DNA of 64,000 nt from CALKAL01 sp051846895 (GCA_051846895.1 JBPYCQ010000007.1:62001-126000), one strand, 5' to 3'; positions 35,637 to 44,205 are shown, counted from the first letter of the stretch. Notes: generated by a model from the letters alone, not told the origin. Translations and numbers: made by a program.

Positions 35637-35741
35637 ATGAGTGGAAAGAAGATTGTTTGGGTCATTATAATAATTAGTATTTTAATGATTGCATTTACTT
35701 ATGGGCTTTATTTTATCATGAAAAGCAATAATCTCTTCTAA
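35637..35741 (+). CDS. 34-residue single-helix membrane peptide
   Basis: ATG at 35637, six bases after AGAAGGAGAA, encodes MSGKKIVWVIIIISILMIAF and 14 more residues. It is one hydrophobic helix with a basic N-terminus. It lies 30 bases before a GNAT gene in the same direction and is probably co-transcribed with it. Function unknown; the strong ribosome binding site is the main support. Confidence 0.5.
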   Translation: MSGKKIVWVIIIISILMIAFTYGLYFIMKSNNLF

Positions 35742-35770
35742 ATTAAATGATCTTGAGGAGGTATTTGATT

Positions 35771-36043
35771 ATGGAAATCAAACAAGATGATCACAGTTTT
35801 TACATTGGTGACAACGACAATCGTGATGCGGAGATTACCTTTGTCGCAAAAGACGATGAAATGATTATGATTGATCATACAGAAGTATCAGATAAGCTTC
35901 AAGGCCAAGGTGTGGCTGGGAAGTTAGTTGAAGCGGTTGTTAACTATGCACGAGAGAACCACTTAAAAATTACAGCCTCTTGTTCCTACGCTAAACATAA
36001 ATTAGAAAAAACTGAAGCCTACCATGACGTTTATGCAGGCTAA
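35771..36043 (+). CDS. Small GNAT-like acetyltransferase (YjdJ/GCN5-like, about 90 residues)
   Basis: A 90-residue minimal acetyltransferase-like domain: AEITFVAKDDEMIMIDHTEV, then LQGQGVAGKLVEAVVNYARE (acetyl-CoA loop) and ITASCSYAKHKLEK. It belongs to the short GNAT group found in many bacteria, whose substrates are not known. Start: ATG at 35771 after GAGGAGGT. Its stop is followed within seven bases by tandem array 5. Confidence 0.85.
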   Translation: MEIKQDDHSFYIGDNDNRDAEITFVAKDDEMIMIDHTEVSDKLQGQGVAGKLVEAVVNYARENHLKITASCSYAKHKLEKTEAYHDVYAG

Positions 36044-36046
36044 CTG

Positions 36047-36092
36047 TTTATGCGCGAAAAATTAGATTTATGCGCGAATTTTTCGTTTTATG
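36047..36092 (+). repeat. Tandem array 5, left part: 20-bp period, core TTTATGCGCG (interrupted by the IS)
   Basis: ATGCGCG begins at 36050 and 36070. A third copy's ATG at 36090 is cut by the insertion sequence. The array resumes after the element at 37571. Removing the element and one copy of the 8-bp duplication restores an unbroken 20-bp periodicity. Confidence 0.8.
36085..36092 (+). repeat. Target-site duplication, left copy (GTTTTATG)
   Basis: GTTTTATG at 36085-36092 is repeated at 37571-37578 on the other side of the element. Eight bases is the duplication length usual for IS256-family elements. Confidence 0.85.
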
Positions 36093-37570
36093 GATGATGT
36101 TTAATATTTTGTGTAAGGTTCTCTAGACAAATTAAAAGGGACAGAGTATTCTCAAGTTAAAACTACCAAATCTTAACAAAGGAGAATATCTGTCCTATGA
36201 AAATTTTAACTGAAGAATTTGATTTAAACAAGATTTTAGGAGAATCTGTTATTACATTAATTAAGGAAAAGATTGAACTCTTTCTTCGTCAAGAAATTGA
36301 AGCCTTTCTTAACGATCATACAGATAGCGGTTCAAAGAACGGCTATTATTCTCGTTCACTTCAAACAAAATTTGGAACAATAGACAAACTTCAAGTGCCT
36401 AGAGATCGTGAAGGTGATTTTCAAACAGAATTGCTCCAACCTTATGCCCGTAGGGATTCTTTTCTTGAGGAATCAATTATTGCATTATACCAAACAGGTA
36501 CTAGCACGCAAAACATCGCTAAATTTATTGAAAAACTTATAGGAAAATCTTATTCACCAGCCACTATTTCTAATGTAACTAATGTTGTTTTGGATGATAT
36601 TTACCAGTGGCAGAAACGACCAGTAGATGAAACATTCTTAGCTTTATATCTTGATGGTATCCATATCAAAGTTCGGCGGGATGATGTAGATACCGAAGCT
36701 GTTTATGTTGTTTTAGGTTTGCGTTTTGATGGTTCTAGGGAGGTATTGGGATTTTATGTTGGTGGTCGAGAAACTTCTAATGGGTGGAAGGAAATTTTAT
36801 TAGATCTAAAAAAGCGTGGCCTGAAGTATGTTGATGTAGGAATCTTTGATGGTTTAAGTGGGTTAGAAGAATCCTTTAAAACTGTATTTCCACTCGCCAA
36901 AGTACAGCGTTGCGTGGTTCATAAAATGCGTAATTTACTTAATAAAGTTCGTAAAAAAGATCAATCGGAGATTGCCCATGATTTTAAGGCTATCTATAAT
37001 GCCGAGAGCCGTTCACAAGCTAAAACAGCCTTTAAACAATGCAAAGAAAAATGGGAAAACAAGTATCGCCGTGAGGTTAATTCATGGGAAGAAGATTTAG
37101 ATGTATTATTAACGTTTTATGATTACCCAGTCTCAGTTCATAAATATGTTTATACAACTAACATAATAGAGCGTTTGAATAAAGAAATCCAAAAAAAGGC
37201 TTAAGACGATGAACAGTCTTCCTTCGATTGATGCTGCGGATAAAATTATCTATTTACAATTAAATGAGTATAATCAAAAAGGGCACACAAGAGGGTCCTT
37301 ACCGGGATTTCCTGGAGCACAAAAAGACTTGGAAGATATTAAAAATAAATTACTACAGAAAGATTTCTAACTATGACTTCCTCAGGTTTTAAGTATTTTA
37401 GCTGATAGACCTGTTAAGTCAAGCCAAGTACGCTTGACTTATCAGGTGAAAATCAGCTTTTTGGTCAGCAACCTGATGAAGGTCATTCTATAGCCTGGTA
37501 AGGCTAATAAAATACATTCTAACTTGAGAAATACTCTCTACACATTTTACACAAAATTCTTGACACTACC
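36093..37570 (+). mobile_element. IS256-family insertion sequence, 1478 bp, with inverted ends and 8-bp target duplication
   Basis: The ends are imperfect inverted repeats: left GATGATGTTTAATATTTTGT and right (reverse strand) GGTAGTGTCAAGAATTTTGT, sharing ATTTTGTGTAA thirteen bases in. The element carries one frameshifted IS256-type transposase gene. The identical GTTTTATG flanks show transposition into tandem array 5 and, since both copies are intact, a fairly recent event. The right end, after the gene (37371-37570), is non-coding and holds an imperfect dyad (GTCAAGCC...GCTTGAC). Confidence 0.9.
36197..37370 (+). pseudogene. IS256-family (Mutator-type) DDE transposase, frameshifted near the C-terminus
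   Basis: The first frame (36197-37204, 335 residues) carries ALYLDGIHIKVRRD and DVGIFDGLSGLEESF (catalytic Asp residues), the family signature CVVHKMRNLL, and VNSWEEDLDVLL (catalytic Glu region). It stops at 37204 just after NIIERLNKEIQKKA. The +1 frame continues with TMNSLPSIDAADKIIYLQLN to a stop at 37370. Dropping one A from the A7 run at about 37191-37197 gives a continuous protein of about 390 residues, the usual IS256 length. So this copy is probably inactive unless slippage on A7 restores the frame. Confidence 0.87.
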
Positions 37571-37650
37571 GTTTTATGCGCGCTTTTTCGAATTTATGCG
37601 CGCTTTTTTCGTTTTATGCGCGAATTATAAAAAATACGCGCGAACTACAA
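37571..37650 (+). repeat. Tandem array 5, right part: 20-bp period, core TTTATGCGCG
   Basis: After the element the core ATGCGCG continues with its A at 37576, 37596, 37616 and 37636 (last copy ATACGCGCG), an exact 20-bp period. The first eight bases (37571-37578) are the right copy of the target duplication. The array ends about 30 bases before the convergent membrane-protein gene. Confidence 0.85.
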
Positions 37651-37682
37651 ATTTACGAAGATATTTCTACTAACAGTTCTAG

Positions 37683-38252
37683 TTAGTTGATGTGACTTAA
37701 TGCTTTTTCACTTAAATCGGAATTATTCTTCTGTCGTTTCAAAGTGATCATTTTAATCCCAAAGCTGATTTTTATCACACTGTCAATTACCGCAAATAAT
37801 AAAAAAGGAATACTTACTAAAAATATACCTATTATTGAGTTCAATGAGGTTAGAACGCCAATCACGAGCATTAATTTTCCTTGAGAAAAATAAAATCCAA
37901 GAAAATGGATCCCAATGATAATAAAGATACAGAGCCATAGTAATCGTAAATTTTCGAAGCCGATAGTCAATCCACAAAGTGTGCAGAGGATGATTGTTAC
38001 TACAACTGAAATATTATCCATTCTATCTTGAAACTTAGAATTTTTACCATATGCTAGTTTGTTATTCACAAAAGGGAGTCCAAATATTAGGAAATAGCCA
38101 ATGAAAAAACCAACACCCATAATGAAAGGTTGTATGTACAATTCACCACCTGTAATCGCTGCTAGAATAATGATTAAACCAATATAAATCAACCAAACTC
38201 CAACTGTTCTTTGCGTGTTATATTCTCTTTTAAAGTTTTTTGTATGACTCAT
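37683..38252 (-). CDS. Multi-helix membrane protein of unknown function
   Basis: A 189-residue protein with about six hydrophobic helices (LIYIGLIIILAAITGG, PFIMGVGFFIGYFLIFGLPF, VVVTIILCTLCGL, LWLCIFIIIGIHFLGFYF, LMLVIGVLTSLNSIIG and IFLVSIPFLLFAVIDS) and a polar C-terminus. Not recognised with confidence. Start: ATG at 38252, ten bases after GGAGG; the ATG at 38276 precedes that site. Monocistronic. Confidence 0.7.
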   Translation of the reverse strand: MSHTKNFKREYNTQRTVGVWLIYIGLIIILAAITGGELYIQPFIMGVGFFIGYFLIFGLPFVNNKLAYGKNSKFQDRMDNISVVVTIILCTLCGLTIGFENLRLLWLCIFIIIGIHFLGFYFSQGKLMLVIGVLTSLNSIIGIFLVSIPFLLFAVIDSVIKISFGIKMITLKRQKNNSDLSEKALSHIN

Positions 38253-38427
38253 TATAATGATACCTCCGTAACCCACTTGTTAGATTTCCTACACATATAT
38301 TAACATAATGTGAGTAAAACATTCCGTAAAATTCATAACATACTAAATTTTATAAATTTTTTGCTACTAAATTTTCCATAAAATTGTTAAAGTAGTAAGT
38401 AAACGAATTAGTTAAGGGAGATTGTCA

Positions 38428-39378
38428 ATGAAAAAAATAAATATTATTAACTTACAAGGATCTTATTATGAAGTGGGTCAAACTGTTGGAGGGCGGTTAG
38501 CGAATGATAAAGAATTTCAAATGATGTTAGAAAATATAAAAAAACTAGGCTTACCGAATCAAAATGTGCATGAAATTAAGCTTGTATTAAACGAATACTG
38601 CCCTCAGCTGCTAGAGGAATTAACAGGTTTACAAGAAGGGTTGAAAATTTCAGAGGATGAGACACTCCGTTTGTTCGCAGGTTATGATATGCCTCAACTT
38701 AAGATGGGGTGCACAAGTTTTATTACAAAAGATTACTATGTGCGAAACTATGATTTTACCCCAGATATTTATGATGGGCTCTTTATTACGGCTAAGCACC
38801 AAGATGGGACATTTATATGTGGAAATGCGCAGCTTGTAACGGGTCGCCTAGATGGGATGAATAGTAGCGGACTAGTTGTAGGGTTGCATTTTGTTAATAA
38901 TGAACAATCGGCGAAAGGGTTTTTGAACAGCACGATTGTTAGAATAATTCTTGAAAGTTGTGAGGATGTTCATCAAGCGATTGATTTGTTAAAAGAACTT
39001 CCCCATGCGGCGAGTTACAATTATTCATTACTTGATAAAAAAGGGGGGGTTGCAGTATTTGAAGCATCGCCAACAACACATCATATCAGATTTGGAGAGC
39101 AGCACCTTAGCTGTGTAAATATGTTTGAAACAAAAAAAATGGTGAAGTACAATCGTAAGCACATCCAAACTTCAATAGATCGATTAAATGCTTTAACAGA
39201 ATACAATCATGACGTATCAGCCGAAGAGATGCACGAGTTATTTAGTGAACAGTCGTCACCACTTTTTTATACTTATTATGATGAATTTTTTGGAACATTA
39301 CATACAGTCACTTATAAGCCAAAGGAGAACTGTGTGTTATTATCAGCGGCCGGAGAAAACCATAAACTCACTTTATAG
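38428..39378 (+). CDS. C45-type acyltransferase/peptidase (acyl-CoA:6-APA acyltransferase-like)
   Basis: A 316-residue Ntn-hydrolase-like protein. Family features are the opening GSYYEVGQTVGGRL, the candidate nucleophile Cys in KMGCTSFITKDYYVRNYDF, and MNSSGLVVGLHFVN followed by RIILESCEDVHQAIDLLKELP. Known relatives process themselves so that the Cys becomes N-terminal and then cleave amide bonds (penicillin acyltransferase, acid-ceramidase-like or bile-salt-hydrolase-like enzymes). Physiological substrate unknown. ATG at 38428 follows AAGGGAG by seven bases. The lipoprotein gene follows after ten bases. Confidence 0.82.
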   Translation: MKKINIINLQGSYYEVGQTVGGRLANDKEFQMMLENIKKLGLPNQNVHEIKLVLNEYCPQLLEELTGLQEGLKISEDETLRLFAGYDMPQLKMGCTSFITKDYYVRNYDFTPDIYDGLFITAKHQDGTFICGNAQLVTGRLDGMNSSGLVVGLHFVNNEQSAKGFLNSTIVRIILESCEDVHQAIDLLKELPHAASYNYSLLDKKGGVAVFEASPTTHHIRFGEQHLSCVNMFETKKMVKYNRKHIQTSIDRLNALTEYNHDVSAEEMHELFSEQSSPLFYTYYDEFFGTLHTVTYKPKENCVLLSAAGENHKLTL

Positions 39379-39388
39379 GAGGGCGATG

Positions 39389-39793
39389 ATGAGGTTACGC
39401 TTTGTATTTGTTATCGGTATATTAATAATCACCATTCTGGTAGGTTGTCAAAATAATGATGCTGGCTTGAAAGAAAAAGAACAAGACAATCAAGATATTG
39501 TTATGAAAAATAAGCAAGGGGATATTCTTTTAACGACCTCAGATTTTACTAATGCCAGTTATGACGAACAACCTAACGGCGGAATAACTATAACAATTCA
39601 TCTAGTTGAAGAAGGAAAACTTGAGGAAATAACTAAAGCTCATATCAGTGAGCAGTTAGATTTTTACTTGTATGATGAACTCATAGTTTCGCCGAGAGTG
39701 ACGTTCCCTATAACGGGTGACAGTTTAATGATTGATGGTAATGTTTCAGAACAGTTAGCGAAAGAGCTTGTCTTAGTTATTAATAATCAATAA
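39389..39793 (+). CDS. Small lipoprotein of unknown function
   Basis: A 134-residue protein with a lipoprotein signal (RLRFVFVIGILIITILVGC, lipobox LVGC) followed by a charged linker and a short beta-rich domain (LLTTSDFTNASYDEQPNGG; TIHLVEEGKLEEITKAHISE). Start: ATG at 39389 (or 39386) after TAGGAGGG. It is closely linked to the preceding C45-like gene and probably co-transcribed. Upstream extension of this frame to 39209 lies inside the neighbour and is rejected. Confidence 0.7.
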   Translation: MRLRFVFVIGILIITILVGCQNNDAGLKEKEQDNQDIVMKNKQGDILLTTSDFTNASYDEQPNGGITITIHLVEEGKLEEITKAHISEQLDFYLYDELIVSPRVTFPITGDSLMIDGNVSEQLAKELVLVINNQ

Positions 39794-39820
39794 AAGGGAT
39801 TGGAGAATAGTTGATACTAA

Positions 39821-40240
39821 TTAACTATTCTCTTTTTCCAGTTTTTCATCCAAATTTATTTTCGGATTTACATTAAGTAAAAATTGGATAAACTCCTTTT
39901 GGTGTAATGGTGAGATATAGATAAAATCATAATTGTTATACGTGACTTCAATACGATCCAGAGATAACGCCGGACTTGAAAGTAAGTTCTTCGTTTTAGA
40001 TAAGCTTCTAATATTATTTATATTGATTTTCTTTTTGAATGGACCGAACTTCACTATTAACGTATCCTCTTCAATTAAATAACCTGTTGTATACCAGAGC
40101 CAAATGAGCGCCAATCCCCATGGTGCCATTACTAAAAACGTGATCAAATCTAGTGCGATAATTCCAGGTAAAATCATTAATAACGCTGATCCCCAAAGAA
40201 GAAACCAAAATAATAAATCTTTTTTAGATGGAAAAAACAT
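39821..40240 (-). CDS. Membrane protein with bacterial PH-like domain (YyaB/bPH_4 type)
   Basis: A 139-residue protein: two N-terminal hydrophobic helices (FWFLLWGSALLMILPGIIA and FLVMAPWGLALIWLW) followed by a PH-like domain (TLIVKFGPFKKKININNIRSLSKTKNLLSSPALSLDRIEVTYN), where the segment SxSPALS is typical of the family. Role unknown. ATG at 40240 is preceded by GGAGGGG. A longer frame to 40354 would run through tandem array 6 and lacks a ribosome binding site. Confidence 0.8.
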   Translation of the reverse strand: MFFPSKKDLLFWFLLWGSALLMILPGIIALDLITFLVMAPWGLALIWLWYTTGYLIEEDTLIVKFGPFKKKININNIRSLSKTKNLLSSPALSLDRIEVTYNNYDFIYISPLHQKEFIQFLLNVNPKINLDEKLEKENS

Positions 40241-40282
40241 ATTTACCCCTCCACTTTCATTTAAGGCAATTCCGAAATCCCC

Positions 40283-40417
40283 TTTGAACAAATCTATCCT
40301 CTGTTTGAACAATTGCATCCCGTGTTTAAACAATTTGTACCCAAGTTTGAACAATCACAAGGCGAGTTTGAACAAATACAACCTGTGTTTGAACAATTTG
40401 ACCTCATATTTGAACAA
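40283..40417 (+). repeat. Tandem array 6: 7 copies, exact 21-bp period, core TTTGAACAA
   Basis: TTTGAACAA (once TTTAAACAA) begins at 40283, 40304, 40325, 40346, 40367, 40388 and 40409, an exact 21-bp spacing. The core is the reverse complement of the core of array 1, some 39 kb away. The array lies in the divergent region between the PH-domain gene and the YczE-like gene. Confidence 0.9.
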
Positions 40418-40493
40418 ACCCATTAAAACTGTACCAACACTACATATTTATGGTAAGATAACAAAGCTAATATAGTCAAAAAGGTGCGTTTTT

Positions 40494-41117
40494 ATGAACA
40501 AAGATTTAATATATTCAATCGTATTTTATATATTTGGTATAGTGATTATTTCCTTTGGTGTGACTATGCTTATTTTATCACAACTTGGCACAGGACCGTG
40601 GGATGCGCTATTTGTTGGTCTTTACGAAATGTTTGGCTTAACTGTTGGCTCATGGATTTTTATTGTCGGGTTCATTTTGATGATTTTAAATAGTAGGTTG
40701 CTAGAGAGAAAAGTAGAGATCCCCTCACTAATCACTATGTTTATAACTGGAGCATGTATAGACTTTTGGTTGTTTATTGTTTTTCCAAAAGTATTAGTGA
40801 CTGAACTTTTCTCACAGGTTATATTATTAGTTTTAGGAATAACTTGTATGGGAATTGGGATTGGTTCGTATTTGCAACTGGAATTTGCTAGAAATCCAAT
40901 AGATAACTTAATGATGGCAGTTAATTATCGAACGGGATTAAGTCTAGCTATATCTAAAATGTCTCTTGAGCTCCTTATTCTTGTCGTTGCTTTTTTCATT
41001 GGCGGGCCAATTGGAGTAGGGACCATTATTGTAGCCTTTGGGATTGGTCCTCTTGTCCAATTTTTCTTTACTCGGTTTAAAAATTTGAAAGTTAGGTTAG
41101 TGAAAGCTTCATCATAA
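40494..41117 (+). CDS. YczE/YitT-family membrane protein
   Basis: A 207-residue integral membrane protein with about five helices. The signature LSQLGTGPWDALFVGLYEMF, GIGSYLQLEFARNPIDNLMM and FFIGGPIGVGTIIVAFGIGP matches the YczE/YyaS group. Function unknown; a YczE homologue influences secondary-metabolite (lipopeptide) production in some bacilli. Start: ATG at 40494 after AAAAGGTG. Converges on the CBO0543-like gene. Confidence 0.85.
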   Translation: MNKDLIYSIVFYIFGIVIISFGVTMLILSQLGTGPWDALFVGLYEMFGLTVGSWIFIVGFILMILNSRLLERKVEIPSLITMFITGACIDFWLFIVFPKVLVTELFSQVILLVLGITCMGIGIGSYLQLEFARNPIDNLMMAVNYRTGLSLAISKMSLELLILVVAFFIGGPIGVGTIIVAFGIGPLVQFFFTRFKNLKVRLVKASS

Positions 41118-41118
41118 A

Positions 41119-41160
41119 ATGAACGCTTGGGGTTTAATTAAAATTTCCCAAGCGTTCATT
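41119..41160 (+). terminator. Bidirectional terminator between YczE-like and CBO0543-like genes
   Basis: Perfect 11-bp stem GAACGCTTGGG/CCCAAGCGTTC (41121-41131 and 41147-41157). It includes the reverse gene's stop codon. Confidence 0.75.
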
Positions 41161-41638
41161 CTTTATCTGCCAATCTAATCATACCAATTATTATTCTTGT
41201 GAAAAGGGAGGTCGCAATAATACTAAAAAAAGAATGATACCATTTCCATTTATTGCTCCATTTGATGAGATTGGTCCGCTTCTCCGCCATTTGTTCTATT
41301 ATAAAAACAGGAATTGTCATTATAAACAACTTAAGGATTGTCACAAGTTTTTTATCTTTATAAGTCCACTGGTTATAAATGATATTGAAAGTTGGGTATA
41401 GGAAAAAATCAAATAATATATGTGATCTAAATAATTTTGGAAATAATCGAACTGGATATTTGACCAAGTTAGCACGACTAACAATTGCATCCAAAACAGT
41501 ATTTGTTACTGTATTAAACAAATAAACAATAATCCAATCCTTTATTGGTCGTTTTCTTAAGATTAATGGCAATAAGATTAGCGAATTTACGATAAATCCA
41601 ACTTTTAATACGTTTAATTGTGTTTGTTTGCTTCTCAT
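41156..41638 (-). CDS. CBO0543-family membrane protein
   Basis: A 160-residue membrane protein whose centre (DWIIVYLFNTVTNTVLDAIV, then KYPVRLFPKLFRSHILFDFF and YPTFNIIYNQWTYKDK) matches a common Bacillus family of unknown function. About four to five helices. Start: ATG at 41638 after GGAGG. Divergent from the 5-oxoprolinase operon. Confidence 0.75.
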   Translation of the reverse strand: MRSKQTQLNVLKVGFIVNSLILLPLILRKRPIKDWIIVYLFNTVTNTVLDAIVSRANLVKYPVRLFPKLFRSHILFDFFLYPTFNIIYNQWTYKDKKLVTILKLFIMTIPVFIIEQMAEKRTNLIKWSNKWKWYHSFFSIIATSLFTRIIIGMIRLADKE

Positions 41639-41756
41639 AAGTAACCTCCAATTTTAATATAGTTTGTCCGTTTTTTTGACTAAAAATGTATCATTCAGTG
41701 TTGTTTCATTAATAACTGTGTCAAGTTATAATTTATATAAGAACGGAGGTGTTAAA

Positions 41757-42482
41757 TTGATTATTCAAGCAGTCGGGGATTCGGCGATAAGGATCGAATT
41801 TGAAGCTGAAATTTCACCTGAATTGAACAGGGATATAAGTAGCTTATGTATGAACATAAATCACAGTTTTATTGAAGGTGTAATGGAAAGTGTACCTACT
41901 TTTAATACAGTGACAGTGTATTATGACCCAATAAAAATAGACTATAAACAATTAAAGAACAAGTTAGTACAACTTATGAAAAAGGATTCTTATCATGATC
42001 ATTTAAAGACTGAGCGTGTATACATACCCGTGTTTTACGGTGGTGAATTTGGTCCTGACTTAGAGAGAGTTGCAAAGTATAATGAGCTAACAACTAAAGA
42101 AGTCATTGAGCGACACCAGAATCGGACGTATTTTGTCTATATGATTGGTTTTTTACCCGGATTCCCTTACCTTGGCGGGCTTGATCGAAAAATCGCTACA
42201 CCGCGCCTTAAACAGCCTCGTCGAACGACATTTAAAGGTGCAGTAGGAATAGCGCACGAACAGACAGGCATTTACCCAATTGAGTCACCTGGTGGTTGGA
42301 ATATTATCGGGAAAACTCCGGTTGAACTATTTAATTATGAAGCAAAAGAAAATGCCTTTTTACTACAAGCAGGACAACAGGTTCGTTTTTATAGGGTGTG
42401 TGAAGAAGAGTATTTGGACATCGAACAGCAAGTAAAAGCAGGTTCATTTCATGTAAGAAGGGAGATTGTTGATGATGGCTAA
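41757..42482 (+). CDS. pxpB: 5-oxoprolinase subunit PxpB (KipI family)
   Basis: A 241-residue protein of the KipI/PxpB family: AVGDSAIRIEFEAEISPELN at the N-terminus, MIGFLPGFPYLGGLDRKIATPRL and GAVGIAHEQTGIYPIESPGG in the middle. With PxpA and PxpC it forms the ATP-dependent enzyme that opens 5-oxoproline to glutamate; PxpB and PxpC are thought to phosphorylate the substrate. It starts with TTG at 41757, six bases after GGAGGT; the longer frame from 41664 has no ribosome binding site. The stop overlaps the pxpA start. Confidence 0.93.
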   Translation: MIIQAVGDSAIRIEFEAEISPELNRDISSLCMNINHSFIEGVMESVPTFNTVTVYYDPIKIDYKQLKNKLVQLMKKDSYHDHLKTERVYIPVFYGGEFGPDLERVAKYNELTTKEVIERHQNRTYFVYMIGFLPGFPYLGGLDRKIATPRLKQPRRTTFKGAVGIAHEQTGIYPIESPGGWNIIGKTPVELFNYEAKENAFLLQAGQQVRFYRVCEEEYLDIEQQVKAGSFHVRREIVDDG

Positions 42483-43224
42483 GCGTGTAGATTTAAATTG
42501 CGACATGGGAGAAGGCTTCGGGACGGATGAACAAATCATGCCTTTTATTACATCAGCAAACATTGCTTGTGGCGGCCATTTTGGTAATGAAAAAACGATG
42601 GAGCAGGCTGTCATATTAGCAAAAAAGAATCAAGTAGCCATAGGGGCACATCCGAGCTTTCCTGATCAAGAAGGGTTTGGTAGAAAAATGATCAACCTAT
42701 CACTTGATCAAATATATATGACTGTTGTTGAACAAATAAAAGCATTACAGAACGTATGTAATCGGAATCATGTAGAAATGCAGCATGTCAAACCACATGG
42801 TGCGTTATATAATTTAGCTGCACGAAATAAACAAGTTGCAGAAGTAATTGTTAACGCTGTTTATGACTGTCATCCTGATTTGATTTTATTCGGGCTCTCA
42901 GGAAGTGAACTTATTAAAGTAGCGAAAACAAAAGGGTTAAAAGTTGCATCAGAAGTTTTTGCTGATCGGACTTATCAGGTAGATGGAACGTTGACGCCAA
43001 GAACAGAATCAAGTGCACTCATCGATGATGTTGATGACGCGATCAAACAGGTTGAACAAATGGTTAAAGAAGGGAAAGTTAAGGCTGTTACAGGAGAATG
43101 GGTGGATATATCCGCGGATACCATTTGTATTCACGGTGATAATGATCAAGCCGTTGATTTTAGTAAGAAAGTAAATGAAGCACTAAAAAATTCAAGGATT
43201 GATCTCATAGCAGTTGGGGAGTAA
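42472..43224 (+). CDS. pxpA: 5-oxoprolinase subunit PxpA (LamB/YcsF family)
   Basis: A 250-residue cytosolic protein. The family signature is at the N-terminus (VDLNCDMGEGFG), followed by ANIACGGHFGNEKTM, GAHPSFPDQEGFGRK and VKPHGALYNLA. The His and Asp residues of these segments line the active site. It starts at ATG 42472 (or 42475), seven bases after AAGGGAG, overlapping the end of pxpB. Probably translationally coupled and part of one complex with PxpB and PxpC. Confidence 0.93.
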   Translation: MMAKRVDLNCDMGEGFGTDEQIMPFITSANIACGGHFGNEKTMEQAVILAKKNQVAIGAHPSFPDQEGFGRKMINLSLDQIYMTVVEQIKALQNVCNRNHVEMQHVKPHGALYNLAARNKQVAEVIVNAVYDCHPDLILFGLSGSELIKVAKTKGLKVASEVFADRTYQVDGTLTPRTESSALIDDVDDAIKQVEQMVKEGKVKAVTGEWVDISADTICIHGDNDQAVDFSKKVNEALKNSRIDLIAVGE

Positions 43225-43236
43225 GGGGTGTTGTAG

Positions 43237-44181
43237 ATGGGTTCGCAACCAATTTTTAAAGTAATGAAGTCAGGATTATCGACAACCTTTCAAGATTTAG
43301 GTAGGTACGGTTATCAGAAGTTTGGTGTTCCTACCTCAGGTGCGATGGATCGCTATGCTTATACCATGGCTAATATCTTAGTTGGAAATCAACGGAATGA
43401 AGCTTGTTTAGAAGTGGCTTTAATTGGTCCAAGATTAAAAGCATTACATGAAGTAACATTAGCGATTACTGGAGCTGATTTACAGCCGGTGGTTAACGGG
43501 CAAAAGCAAAAAATGTGGACAACCTTTACGATGCAAAAGGGAGATGAACTCAGCTTTGCTCAACATCGTCAAGGTGTTTTTTCGTATATTGCCGTTGCAG
43601 GAGGCTTTGATTGCCCAGAATATCTTGGTAGTCGCTCAACTGATATGAGTAGTGAATTTGGTAATCTCATTCAAATAGGTGATATTTTACGAGGCCATCC
43701 ACGGTTACATAGTAAAGGAATCGGCTTGCAGAATAAATTAATACCTATTTATGAAACAAATGTAGAGGTAGCGGTTATTGAAGGTCCACATACAGACCAT
43801 TTTACAAAAAAGGAAAGGGAGCAGTTTTTTAAAAATGTGTACACACTGCAATCTAACTCTAATAGAATGGGTTATCGTCTCAAATCCCAGCATATGAATT
43901 GGACAGATAAAGATAATATCTGGTCTGATGCTATTCCATTCGGTGGCATTCAAATCATTCCAAGCGGTGAGCCGATTGTTTTAATGGCCGATCGTCAGAC
44001 GACTGGAGGTTACCCTAGAATTGGAACGGTTGCGTCAGTTGATATTCCGAAAGTCGCTCAACTTACACCAGGTGGAGAGATTAAATTTTATCCGGTGTCT
44101 ATTGAACAAGCGCAAGTTAGATTAAAGGAACAAGCAAGATTGTTTGAGTTAATCGAAGCCGAAGTTGCCACAATTAAATAA
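43237..44181 (+). CDS. pxpC: 5-oxoprolinase subunit PxpC (biotin-dependent carboxyltransferase-like, KipA family)
   Basis: A 314-residue protein of the KipA/AHS2 family: MKSGLSTTFQDLGRYGYQKF, VPTSGAMDRYAYTMANILVG, SNRMGYRLKS and LMADRQTTGGYPRIGTVASV. Third gene of the pxpBAC unit, 12 bases after pxpA. Glutathione breakdown by the gamma-glutamylcyclotransferase encoded at 51880-52743 would supply its substrate, 5-oxoproline. No obvious terminator follows before the convergent gene. Confidence 0.93.
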   Translation: MGSQPIFKVMKSGLSTTFQDLGRYGYQKFGVPTSGAMDRYAYTMANILVGNQRNEACLEVALIGPRLKALHEVTLAITGADLQPVVNGQKQKMWTTFTMQKGDELSFAQHRQGVFSYIAVAGGFDCPEYLGSRSTDMSSEFGNLIQIGDILRGHPRLHSKGIGLQNKLIPIYETNVEVAVIEGPHTDHFTKKEREQFFKNVYTLQSNSNRMGYRLKSQHMNWTDKDNIWSDAIPFGGIQIIPSGEPIVLMADRQTTGGYPRIGTVASVDIPKVAQLTPGGEIKFYPVSIEQAQVRLKEQARLFELIEAEVATIK

Positions 44182-44205
44182 ACTAAACCAACCTCGGCAG
44201 GCGAG

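Noticed and set aside
37185..37210. Programmed -1 frameshift (A-AAA-AAG) in the transposase
   Set aside because: A -1 shift leads to a stop within five codons. The C-terminal part lies in the +1 frame, so a classical -1 signal does not fit.
40241..40354. N-terminal extension of the PH-domain gene
   Set aside because: It reads array 6 (LFKxG-type repeats), while GGAGGGG lies directly before the internal ATG at 40240.
40104..40475. 123-codon forward frame with Asn-Asn-Leu repeats
   Set aside because: Runs through array 6 and antisense to the PH-domain gene; no ribosome binding site.
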